From assembly GCA_947493335.1 (NCBI GenBank), contig CANLQO010000001.1, forward strand, positions 620,001 to 684,000: 64,000 nucleotides of DNA, in the 5' to 3' direction. The notes beneath the pieces were generated by a model. The model searched no databases, had not been told where the DNA came from, and was given only the letters and a program-made list of their open reading frames with translations. The DNA is from an uncultured Paracoccaceae bacterium (GTDB lineage Bacteria; Pseudomonadota; Alphaproteobacteria; Rhodobacterales; Rhodobacteraceae). Both the position numbers and the translations under genes were made by a program. The stretch's first letter is position 1. The number at the start of each line of letters is the position of its first letter. This document shows, one piece after another, positions 50,173-57,843 of this stretch.

Positions 50173-52033
50173 CCCCGGGCAAAAGGACGCCGTGGGCGGT
50201 CTTGTCCCAATAAAACGGCTTCCACGTCAGTTCCAGCAGGCCCTTGTAGGCGGCGATGGTGGCCAGCGGAAAATAAAGCTGCAGGCTGAGCGCCCATGGC
50301 CAAAGCCCGCGTTTGCCCGCACGGCCCAAAGCGACCCATGCAATGGCGAGGGCCGCGACCTCTGTCGCCACAAAGAGCCCCGCAAAGCCCCAGAAGGCAG
50401 CAGGTGGCAGCAAGGTCTGTATCGGGTGCGGCACGCCGAAGGGGATCAGCCAGAACGACCAGAGAAGCGGTGAGAGCAGGAACTGCGCAAGCGTGCCTGC
50501 AAAGAGAATTTGCAGACCAAAGAACCGCCATGCCCCCAGATCACGCCAAAGCCGGACCGGATCGCGCATATGGACGCCATAGGTGATCGCGTAGCCCTTG
50601 AGCCAGCGCGACCGTTGCTTGACCCACGGCCAGAAGCGGCCATTGGCCTCTTCCTCGGTCACGGTGTGCACAAATTCCGTGCGGTAGCCGTGACGCGCCA
50701 GACGAATGCCCAGATCGGCATCTTCGGTGACGTTGTGCGCATCCCAAGCGCCCAGCTTTTCAAGCGCGTCGCGGCGAAAGAAGAGCGTCGTGCCACCCAG
50801 CGGCACCACAAGGCCCATGCGGGCGTAACCGGGCAGGATCACCCGAAACCACGCGGCATATTCGATGGTGAAACAGCGGGTCAGCCAGTTGGCGCGGGCG
50901 TTGTAGTAGTCGAGCGTCCCTTGCAGGCAGACCACGTTGGGTGGCGCGTTGGCAAAGTGTTGCGCGACCTTGCGCAATTGGTCGGGGGCGGGGGCGTCCT
51001 CTGCATCATAGACGCCGATGATCGACCCGCGCGCAAAGTCGAGCGCGTAGTTCAGTGCGCGCGGCTTGGTCTTGATCGTGCCATCGGGCACGGTGATCAG
51101 CCGCATCCACGTCAGCAAACGTGCGCGGCCAACGGCGTTGCGGGTAGTGTGATCTGACGCCTCCATCACGAGGCAGACGTCAAGCAATTCACGCGGATAA
51201 TCAATGGCTTCCAGCCGGTTAAGCAAGTGCTCCGCGATGGCTTTTTCGTGGTAAAGCGGGATCAGAACCGTGATCACAGGCAGCCGTGCCAGCGTGGCAC
51301 CTTGCGCAGACTGGCTGGTGGGCAAACCCTTGCGGCCCACGATGGCCGCGGCGGTTTTGATGCCGGTCGACAGCGCGAGGATCAGGACGGTCAGGCCAAT
51401 CATCACGGTCAATGTGGTGACGGGCGCAAAGATGGCGGCGGCCAAAAGTGCGCTGACCAAGAGGATCGCAAGGCGCATGGCCGTGGGTGCCGCCCAGGTT
51501 CGGCAACTTTCATCGCGCGGCACACGGTTTTCGGCCCGGCGGATCAGGTGGCTGGCGAACTGTGTGCTGATGCAACGAGAAATGTGATCCTCGGTCGTGA
51601 AGGCCACGCGCACATCGCCAAAAAGTGCCGTCAGCGCTGCGTGATGCCGGGCGAATTGTTCGGCAGACGGGGCGAGGACAACGACGCAGCCGCCCAATCG
51701 CCGCCATGGCAACACGCCTTTGCGCAACGCCGACGCCGGGCCAAGTTGCAGAACAAGCCGGGGATCCGGCGGTTCGCGCAGGGGGTCAATCAGTTGAGAG
51801 CCGGTGCGGTCTGTTTGCGCCTCGACCAGGGCGCGATGAGACAGGCCGTGCTGGGCGTAAAGCACATCCTCGACCCGCAGGCCCAGCCGTGCGGCTGATT
51901 GTTGCGCCAGAAAGATTGTGTCTGCGGCCAAAGCGCCGGAGGCGGATAACTGGTCGCAGGTCAGCGAGCGCCGCAGGGGCTGGTGCACCTCTGCAGCGGG
52001 GTCTGGCATCAGGTGCGGCATTTGTCGCGTCAT
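50114..52033 (-). CDS. Membrane glycosyltransferase, family 2, with an N-terminal extra domain
   Basis: This 639-residue protein begins with about 185 residues resembling the N-terminal domain of type II secretion ATPases (AAARLGLRVEDVLYAQHGL). Two membrane helices (about 188-235) and a GT2 domain (about 250-490) follow, with VITVLIPLYHEKAIAEHLLN, VYDAEDAPAP (DxD-like), TEDADLGIRL and QRSRWLKG (QxxRW). Several C-terminal membrane helices follow. The set TED plus QxxRW marks processive synthases, so it may make an exopolysaccharide. No other polysaccharide genes are adjacent. Its last 20 residues are Arg/Pro/Ser-rich and overlap gntR. Confidence 0.82.
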   Translation of the reverse strand: MTRQMPHLMPDPAAEVHQPLRRSLTCDQLSASGALAADTIFLAQQSAARLGLRVEDVLYAQHGLSHRALVEAQTDRTGSQLIDPLREPPDPRLVLQLGPASALRKGVLPWRRLGGCVVVLAPSAEQFARHHAALTALFGDVRVAFTTEDHISRCISTQFASHLIRRAENRVPRDESCRTWAAPTAMRLAILLVSALLAAAIFAPVTTLTVMIGLTVLILALSTGIKTAAAIVGRKGLPTSQSAQGATLARLPVITVLIPLYHEKAIAEHLLNRLEAIDYPRELLDVCLVMEASDHTTRNAVGRARLLTWMRLITVPDGTIKTKPRALNYALDFARGSIIGVYDAEDAPAPDQLRKVAQHFANAPPNVVCLQGTLDYYNARANWLTRCFTIEYAAWFRVILPGYARMGLVVPLGGTTLFFRRDALEKLGAWDAHNVTEDADLGIRLARHGYRTEFVHTVTEEEANGRFWPWVKQRSRWLKGYAITYGVHMRDPVRLWRDLGAWRFFGLQILFAGTLAQFLLSPLLWSFWLIPFGVPHPIQTLLPPAAFWGFAGLFVATEVAALAIAWVALGRAGKRGLWPWALSLQLYFPLATIAAYKGLLELTWKPFYWDKTAHGVLLPGATRRPRPSARPASDGSQTP

Positions 52034-52108
52034 CAGGCCCGTCCGGTTTTCCGGCGTTCAGGATGGCGCAAGGTTGATTAACGGAAGGTTAAGAAATCAT
52101 TGAAAGAT

Positions 52109-53254
52109 TTAGGCAGCGCGGGCGTCCATGGCCGCGGCGAAACGTTCGAACAGGTAATAGCTGTCCTGCGGGCCGGGCGATGCCTCTGGATGGTATTGCA
52201 CGCTGAAGACGGGGCGGCCATCAACGCGGATGCCACAGTTTGAGCCGTCAAATAGTGACACGTGGCTTTCGATCACGCCTGCGGGCAGGGTTTGGCTGTC
52301 GACGGTAAACCCATGATTCATAGAGGTAATTTCAACTTTTCCAGTCTCAATATCCTTAACCGGATGGTTCGCGCCATGGTGGCCGTGATTCATCTTGATC
52401 GTTTGCGCGCCAAGCGCCAGTGCCAGCATCTGGTGGCCCAGACAAATGCCAAAAACCGGCAGATCGGTGTCCAACACACCTTTGATCATCGGCACGGCGT
52501 AGGCGCCGGTGGCCGCCGGGTCGCCCGGGCCGTTCGACAAAAAGACGCCATCGGGGTTGAGCGCCAGCACCTCTTCCGCGGTGGCCGTCGCGGGCAGGAC
52601 GGTGACGTCACAGCCTGCCGAAGCGAGGCAGCGCAGGATGTTCCGCTTGGCGCCGTAGTCGATTGCCACGACCTTGTGCCGCGCGGCGGTCTGGGGTTTG
52701 TACCCCTCTGGCCAAGCCCACCGCATCTCATTCCATTGATAGGATTGGGCACATGTGACCTCTTTCGCGAGGTCGAGGCCCTCTAGACCGGAAAAGCCAC
52801 GCGCGGCTGCGACCAGCGCGTCGATGTCAAAGTTGCCTTCGGGGTCATGCGCCATGGCCACATGCGGCGCACCTTGCTGCCGGATCGCGCGTGTCAGACG
52901 CCGTGTGTCAACGCCACCGATGCCAATCCGACCGCGCCGGGAAAGCCAGGCGGTCAGTTCTTCTGTCGCGCGCCAGTTCGAGGCATCAGTTGGGTCCCAT
53001 TTGACCACCATGCCAGACGCGACGGGATCGGCGGTTTCGTCATCTTCCGGTGTGACACCGGTGTTGCCGATATGGGGGAAGGTGAAGGTCACGATCTGCC
53101 CGGCGTAAGAGGGATCTGTCATGATCTCCTGATAGCCGGTCATGGCGGTGTTAAAGCAAAGCTCTGCCGTGGTTTCGCCCGTCGCGCCAAAGCCGCGTCC
53201 GTAAAAGATGGTGCCGTCTGCAAGAACAAGGCAGGCCGTTGGTTTCGCTGGCAT
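52109..53254 (-). CDS. carA: Carbamoyl-phosphate synthase small subunit
   Basis: CarA is the glutaminase subunit that feeds ammonia to CarB for arginine and pyrimidine synthesis. The 381-residue protein has LVLADGTIFYGRGFG near the start, then NTAMTGYQEIMTDPSY, GGVDTRRLTRAIR, and the class I glutaminase triad: FGICLGHQMLALALG (Cys) and VQYHPEASPGP (His, Glu). Three in-frame ATGs exist at 53272, 53263 and 53254. I choose 53254 because GGGGGA is eight bases before it, whereas the others lack a site. It is divergent from the YqeY gene. Confidence 0.95.
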   Translation of the reverse strand: MPAKPTACLVLADGTIFYGRGFGATGETTAELCFNTAMTGYQEIMTDPSYAGQIVTFTFPHIGNTGVTPEDDETADPVASGMVVKWDPTDASNWRATEELTAWLSRRGRIGIGGVDTRRLTRAIRQQGAPHVAMAHDPEGNFDIDALVAAARGFSGLEGLDLAKEVTCAQSYQWNEMRWAWPEGYKPQTAARHKVVAIDYGAKRNILRCLASAGCDVTVLPATATAEEVLALNPDGVFLSNGPGDPAATGAYAVPMIKGVLDTDLPVFGICLGHQMLALALGAQTIKMNHGHHGANHPVKDIETGKVEITSMNHGFTVDSQTLPAGVIESHVSLFDGSNCGIRVDGRPVFSVQYHPEASPGPQDSYYLFERFAAAMDARAA

Positions 53255-53431
53255 CGCGTGCATCCCCCACATGGCGCAAAATTGGGCCGTAACTAAGGGG
53301 GCAGGGCAGCATGGTCAAGGGCCATCCGGCCCCTTGTTTTGCACGATTTTGACGCCGCGTTCAGGGTGCTTGTCAGTCTGGGGGCGCGCCAGTATGGTGC
53401 CCGCTCGCCTGACGCCATAAACGGAGCTTTC

Positions 53432-53887
53432 ATGGACATGCGCACCCGGGTCACAACGGCCCTGAAAGATGCAATGAAGTCGAAAGAGGCTGACCGCCTG
53501 TCGACGCTGCGACTGATCAACGCCGCCATCAAGGACCGCGAGATCGCGCAGCGCGGCTCGGACGAGGATGCGGTCGGCGATGCAGAAGTGCTGGCCATTC
53601 TGGGCCGCATGGTCAAGCAGCGGCAGGAGAGCGCGCGCGCCTATGAAGAGGGCGGGCGGTTGGAACTGGCCGACAAGGAACGCTCTGAGATCAAAGTGAT
53701 TGAAGACTTCCTGCCCACTCAGCTCGATGACGATGCGGCCGAGGAAGCTGTGATCGCCGCGATTGATGAGGTGGGCGCCAGTTCGATCCGCGACATGGGC
53801 AAGGTCATGGGTGTGCTCAAGGCCAAGTTCACCGGGCAAATGGACTTTGGCAAAGTCGGTCCGATGGTCAAGGACAAGCTTGGCTAA
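53432..53887 (+). CDS. GatB/YqeY-domain protein
   Basis: This 151-residue protein has the full YqeY pattern: TALKDAMKSKEADRLSTLRL, ILGRMVKQRQESARAYEEGG, EDFLPTQLDDD, and the helical tail ending GPMVKDKL. The YqeY domain resembles the C-terminal tRNA-binding part of GatB, so an RNA-related role is likely but unproven. ACGGAG is seven bases before the ATG at 53432. It is divergent from carA, a pairing that I believe is common in alphaproteobacteria. Confidence 0.9.
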   Translation: MDMRTRVTTALKDAMKSKEADRLSTLRLINAAIKDREIAQRGSDEDAVGDAEVLAILGRMVKQRQESARAYEEGGRLELADKERSEIKVIEDFLPTQLDDDAAEEAVIAAIDEVGASSIRDMGKVMGVLKAKFTGQMDFGKVGPMVKDKLG

Positions 53888-53917
53888 GCTGAGCGACAGC
53901 CGCGATGCGTGCGCCTG

Positions 53918-54406
53918 TCAGGGGCGCAGCGCGCGTTTGAGGTCATCGTAAAGCGCCAGACGCTCTGCCTCATCCAGAAAACTGCCGATTTCCACCTCGC
54001 GGTCGCCGCCGCGCAGGGTGATGTAGTTCTTCACCGGTCCGCCGGTGGGGTGCAGATGCACGCTGACCCAATAGCGGTTCGCCTCCCAGTTCTGGGGGGG
54101 CGCTTTGGGGTTGTGGCGGACAAGCTGCGCGTGATCGGGGGTCACGGTCAGCTCTTCCAGCACCTCGCCCCGGCGGTAGCTGACGTTGATCGCGGTCCAA
54201 AGCCCGCCGATCATCAAGGCAAAGAACGGCAAGAGGCCCCACAGGATCAACGATCCAAGCACCACGATCAGTGGCAGGGCGACCAGCAGGCAGGTGGCCC
54301 CCATGAAAAGCACAAAGTCCCGGCGCAACAATGACCGGTAGGGCCAGAGCGATAGCTGCCAATGCGCGGCTTTTTCGGGGTGATCTGGGGTCCATTCGTA
54401 GGGCAT
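53918..54406 (-). CDS. DUF2244-family membrane protein
   Basis: This 162-residue protein has two adjacent membrane helices (about 30-72, FVLFMGATCLLVALPLIVVL then LILWGLLPFFALMIGGLWTA). They are flanked by an N-terminal hydrophilic start (WQLSLWPYRSLLRRDF) and a beta-rich cytosolic domain (VTPDHAQLVRHNPKAP, ANRYWVSVHLHP, EVEIGSFLDEAERLALYDDL). This is the pattern of the DUF2244 family, common near cytochrome oxidase genes in this group. Here ctaD is only 1.6 kb away. Function unknown. Confidence 0.85.
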   Translation of the reverse strand: MPYEWTPDHPEKAAHWQLSLWPYRSLLRRDFVLFMGATCLLVALPLIVVLGSLILWGLLPFFALMIGGLWTAINVSYRRGEVLEELTVTPDHAQLVRHNPKAPPQNWEANRYWVSVHLHPTGGPVKNYITLRGGDREVEIGSFLDEAERLALYDDLKRALRP

Positions 54407-54742
54407 GAAACAAGGTTACAACGCGGGCTGTGGCAGAGGCGATGTGCCCTAAAGTCGCGCAACAAAGCACGGCGCAATTGCGGCGGGAATCGGGCCACGC
54501 GATTCGCTGGTCTCGATCTCATCGTTTCCAATTTGGTCAAAATCCGGGCTTTTGCCGCTGATTTATGGCGATTTGAGGGCGAATTCAGGCGGTCTGGCCC
54601 CGGATTTGGCCAAATTGTGTTAAGAAAAGATAAAGATGCCTTGTTTTGAAGGCAGCACTCTTTTACAAATGATCCATGGGAAAGCTCTGCCTTTTATGTC
54701 GCGGAGATGGCCGAGTGATGTGTAAATAGGAGTTTGCGCGAA
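54407..54742. other. 336-base intergenic region before the VPLPA-CTERM gene
   Basis: No gene is visible on either strand. Its right half is AT-richer than the surroundings (about 54615-54720). It holds a short inverted repeat, TGCCTT (54637-54642) and AAGGCA (54649-54654), and AGGAG at 54729-54733 as the ribosome binding site for the next gene. The left part should hold the DUF2244 promoter. I see no clear -10/-35 pair. Confidence 0.5.
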
Positions 54743-55357
54743 ATGAATATGATTAAGAAATTTGCGATTGCCGCGACGATTGCAGCGGGTGCGCTTGCAA
54801 CATCCGTGAGCGCCGCACCAATTACCGCTGGCGGTTTCACCTACACACCGGATGGTGCGCCGTTTTCGCTTGAAGCTGCTGCTCTGGAGACAGACAGCGT
54901 AGCGGCTGTGTTGAACCCGGGTGGCCCGTTGTCAACGACGTTGGACCTGAACACCAACGTAAGTGGTGAGATGAACAATGGCACCGATCTGGATGGCGGC
55001 ACGATCTGGTTCCGGTTTGTGTCTTCCGTCGCTGGTCTGTTTGCTGTGAATACAAGCACAACAAATGACGCCAACAGCTACGAGGACCTTCGTATTTCTT
55101 GGTGCGCCGACGCTGATGCGTCAGGTTGCATTGGCGAGCTCGCGTTCATCGAAGAGCCTGTATCCGGCGTAAAAATGTCGACCTATTTTGCTGCTGCTGG
55201 CGAAGTTCAGTGGCTGGTTGCAACTTGGTCCGGTGTGACTGGGACGAACAACAACCTTGACTTCAAAGTGACGACGACTGTTCCAGTGCCTGCCGCTGGT
55301 CTGTTGTTGCTGGCCGGTCTGGGTGGTTTGGGTGCGATGAAGCGCCGCAAGGGCTAA
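54743..55357 (+). CDS. VPLPA-CTERM sorting-signal protein
   Basis: This 204-residue exported protein has a signal peptide (MNMIKKFAIAATIAAGALAT, cleavage near VSAA). The mature domain of about 150 residues is rich in Thr, Gly, Asn and Ala, with one cysteine pair (SWCADADASGCIG). The C-terminus is VPVPAAGLLLLAGLGGL followed by AMKRRKG. Motif, hydrophobic helix and basic cluster form a VPLPA-CTERM signal, which in Rhodobacteraceae directs proteins to an exosortase-type sorting enzyme. No such enzyme is in the window. It has its own terminator and an AT-rich leader, so it is a single-gene unit. Confidence 0.85.
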   Translation: MNMIKKFAIAATIAAGALATSVSAAPITAGGFTYTPDGAPFSLEAAALETDSVAAVLNPGGPLSTTLDLNTNVSGEMNNGTDLDGGTIWFRFVSSVAGLFAVNTSTTNDANSYEDLRISWCADADASGCIGELAFIEEPVSGVKMSTYFAAAGEVQWLVATWSGVTGTNNNLDFKVTTTVPVPAAGLLLLAGLGGLGAMKRRKG

Positions 55358-55379
55358 GTCCAACCACAATAGAATACGG

Positions 55380-55413
55380 AAAGCCCCGCCATTGTGCGGG
55401 GCTTTTTGTTTTT
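55380..55413 (+). terminator. Intrinsic terminator after the VPLPA-CTERM gene
   Basis: AAAGCCCCGC (55380-55389) pairs perfectly with GCGGGGCTTT (55396-55405) around CATTGT, and the T-rich run TTGTTTTT follows. It also lies just past the stop of the minus-strand COX1-like gene (55419). Confidence 0.9.
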
Positions 55414-55418
55414 GCGGG

Positions 55419-55949
55419 CTAGCTGGTCCTTTTGCTCTTGTGCCAGACCGAGTGCCCTAGGCACAGCAATAGTGCAACCAGTGCGACCCAGCAGATAAAG
55501 GTGACCCAGGCGGATGCGCTGATGGCCAGCGCCATGGCATCGGGGAAGTCGATGTAGCGGCGCGGTGGGGTCGCCCAAACGATCATGCGCGGTAGCATCT
55601 GGCCCAGCACCAACGACAGATGGAACAGCCAGAATAGTGCCAAGAGCAGGCGCGGGGCCGGAATGCCCAAGGCTCGCGCTTGCGCGAAATGGAGCAGGCC
55701 GAGCAGCCCCATCGCGCCAGCGATGGTCCAGGAGCCGTGAAACCCGGCCACCACATAGTAGGTGTCGTGGTCAGGCTGCAGCGCTTGAGCAGCCCCTGCA
55801 GAGAGCGCCCAAAGCTGCAAAGTTACGGGCAGAGCCAAAGCTGCATATGTCGCGGCGGCCACGGCAAAAAGGCCCCAGACGGGCAGACCTCGCCAACACG
55901 CAAGCGCAGGCAGGCCGATCAGCAATGCAGCGGACAACAGGAACGTCAT
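55419..55949 (-). CDS. Cytochrome oxidase subunit I-like half protein, 176 residues
   Basis: From the ATG at 55949 this protein has about five hydrophobic helices. Two stretches are plainly those of COX1: [19 protein letters not shown] (60-78), against [15 protein letters not shown] in the true ctaD next door, and PPRRYIDFPDAMALAI (128-143), against [15 protein letters not shown]. It therefore corresponds to the C-terminal half of subunit I, without the helices that bind Cu-B and the first haem a His. Of the two haem His in HFH, the first is Gly69 and only the second (His71) remains. It cannot be a working oxidase on its own. It lies past the ctaD terminator on the same strand with a poor ribosome binding site. 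Confidence 0.7.
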   Translation of the reverse strand: MTFLLSAALLIGLPALACWRGLPVWGLFAVAAATYAALALPVTLQLWALSAGAAQALQPDHDTYYVVAGFHGSWTIAGAMGLLGLLHFAQARALGIPAPRLLLALFWLFHLSLVLGQMLPRMIVWATPPRRYIDFPDAMALAISASAWVTFICWVALVALLLCLGHSVWHKSKRTS

Positions 55950-55962
55950 GTGCCGAGGTGAG

Positions 55963-55998
55963 CAAAAGAAAAGGCCCCGGTCAATCAACCGGGGCCTT
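55963..55998 (-). terminator. Intrinsic terminator after ctaD
   Basis: On the minus strand AAGGCCCCGGT (55998-55988) pairs perfectly with ACCGGGGCCTT (55981-55971), and TTTTCTTTTG follows (55970-55963 and on). It separates ctaD from the COX1-like half gene. Confidence 0.88.
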
Positions 55999-56020
55999 CT
56001 TTGATTACGGTGCCGAGAGG

Positions 56021-57691
56021 CTAGTGCGCGTGGGGCTTGTCCCAGTCGGACTGCTTTGGCAGCGTCTCGAACGTATGCTCTGGCGGTGGGGACGGCAGGG
56101 TCCATTCCAGCGTGTCGGCATATTCGTTCCACGGGTTCGGATCAGACACCCGGCGGCCATAGAACAGCGAATAGAAGATCACGCCGATGAAGAACACAAA
56201 GCTCGCGAACGACAGGAAGGCACCCCAGCTAGAGACATAGTTCCACAGGGCATAAGCCTCTGGGTAGTCGATGTAGCGGCGTGGCATGCCCTGACGGCCC
56301 AGGAAGTGCTGCGGGAAGAAGGTGATGTTGGCACCGATGAACATGGTCCAGAAGTGCAGCTTACCTGCCCATTCGGGGTACATGCGGCCTGACATCTTGG
56401 GGAAGTAGAAGTAGATCCCCGCGAAGATCGAGAAGACAGCACCCAGCGACATCACGTAGTGGAAGTGTGCCACGACGTAATAGGTGTCGTGATAGGCGCG
56501 GTCGACGCCGGCCTGTGACAGCACGATGCCGGTCACACCGCCCACGGTGAAGAGGAAGAGAAAGCCCATCGCCCAAAGCATCGGGGTCTTGAACTCCACC
56601 GAGCCACCCCACATCGTCGCGATCCAAGAGAAGATTTTCACGCCCGTGGGCACCGCGATGACCATGGTGGCCAGCATGAAGTAGGACTGCTGGGTCAGGG
56701 ACATGCCGACCGTGTACATGTGGTGCGCCCAGACGACGAAGCCCAGCACACCAATGGCGACCATCGCATAGACCATCGGCAGATAGCCAAAGATCGGCTT
56801 GCGGCTGAAGGTGGCGATGACGTGGCTGATGATGCCAAAGCCGGGGATGATGATGATGTAAACCTCGGGGTGGCCGAAGAACCACAGGATGTGCTGGTAA
56901 AGGATTGGGTCCCCACCGCCAGCCGGGTCAAAGAAGGTCGTGCCAAAGTTGCGGTCGGTCAGCAGCATGGTGATGGCACCGGCCAGCACCGGCAGGGCCA
57001 GAAGGATCAGCCAAGCGGTGACAAAGATCGACCATGAGAACAGCGGCACCTTGTGCAGGGTCATGCCCGGCGCGCGCATGTTCAGGAAGGTGGTGATCAT
57101 GTTGATCGCACCAAGGATCGAAGAGGCACCCGAGACGTGGACCGCAAAGATCGCGAGGTCCATGGACATCCCGCCCTCGGTGGTCGAGAGCGGTGGATAG
57201 AGCACCCAGCCAACGCCCGATCCCAGCTGCCCGTTGCCGCCCGGAGACAGCATGGAAGCCACGCCAAGCGCCGTGCCTGCCACGTACATCCAGAACGACA
57301 GGTTGTTCATGCGCGGGAAGGCCATATCGGGCGCGCCGATCTGCAAGGGCATGAAATAGTTGCCAAATCCGCCAAAGAGCGCCGGAATGACCACGAAGAA
57401 CATCATCAGGACGCCGTGATAGGTGATCATCACGTTCCACAGGTGTCCGTTGGGTGTGCAAACCTCACCGCTGGCGATGAAACGCGCGCCTTCGGCACAC
57501 ATGTACTGCACACCGGGGTGCATCAGTTCCAGCCGCATGTAGACGGTGAAGGCGACCGAGATGAACCCGACGGCGCCTGCGACGAAGAGGTACAGGATAC
57601 CAATGTCTTTGTGGTTGGTGGACATGAACCAGCGGGTAAAGAAGCCGCGGTTGTCTTCGTGCTCGTGGCCGTGGATGGCTGCGTCTGCCAT
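56021..57691 (-). CDS. ctaD: Cytochrome c oxidase subunit I (aa3 type)
   Basis: This 556-residue haem-copper oxidase subunit has 12 expected membrane helices. It shows [11 protein letters not shown] (haem a His), [17 protein letters not shown] (Cu-B His and cross-linked Tyr), [11 protein letters not shown] (Cu-B His pair), [14 protein letters not shown] (haem a3 and haem a His) and the C-terminal [20 protein letters not shown]. It reduces O2 to water and pumps protons in the respiratory chain. AAGGAG lies six bases before the ATG. Subunits II and III are not adjacent, which is common for this group. A strong terminator follows. Confidence 0.97.
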   Translation of the reverse strand: MADAAIHGHEHEDNRGFFTRWFMSTNHKDIGILYLFVAGAVGFISVAFTVYMRLELMHPGVQYMCAEGARFIASGEVCTPNGHLWNVMITYHGVLMMFFVVIPALFGGFGNYFMPLQIGAPDMAFPRMNNLSFWMYVAGTALGVASMLSPGGNGQLGSGVGWVLYPPLSTTEGGMSMDLAIFAVHVSGASSILGAINMITTFLNMRAPGMTLHKVPLFSWSIFVTAWLILLALPVLAGAITMLLTDRNFGTTFFDPAGGGDPILYQHILWFFGHPEVYIIIIPGFGIISHVIATFSRKPIFGYLPMVYAMVAIGVLGFVVWAHHMYTVGMSLTQQSYFMLATMVIAVPTGVKIFSWIATMWGGSVEFKTPMLWAMGFLFLFTVGGVTGIVLSQAGVDRAYHDTYYVVAHFHYVMSLGAVFSIFAGIYFYFPKMSGRMYPEWAGKLHFWTMFIGANITFFPQHFLGRQGMPRRYIDYPEAYALWNYVSSWGAFLSFASFVFFIGVIFYSLFYGRRVSDPNPWNEYADTLEWTLPSPPPEHTFETLPKQSDWDKPHAH

Positions 57692-57843
57692 GTGGCTCTC
57701 CTTGATTGGCTATCTTTGCGTCGGGCGAGTCACACGCGCCCCACGCCTTGGAACGGGTTCTAGTGGGTTGCGCGCGGCGGGGCAACACGCGAAGTGCCTG
57801 TGAGACTGGGATATATTGGCGCAGGTAAAGGGGCGGTGGCGGC

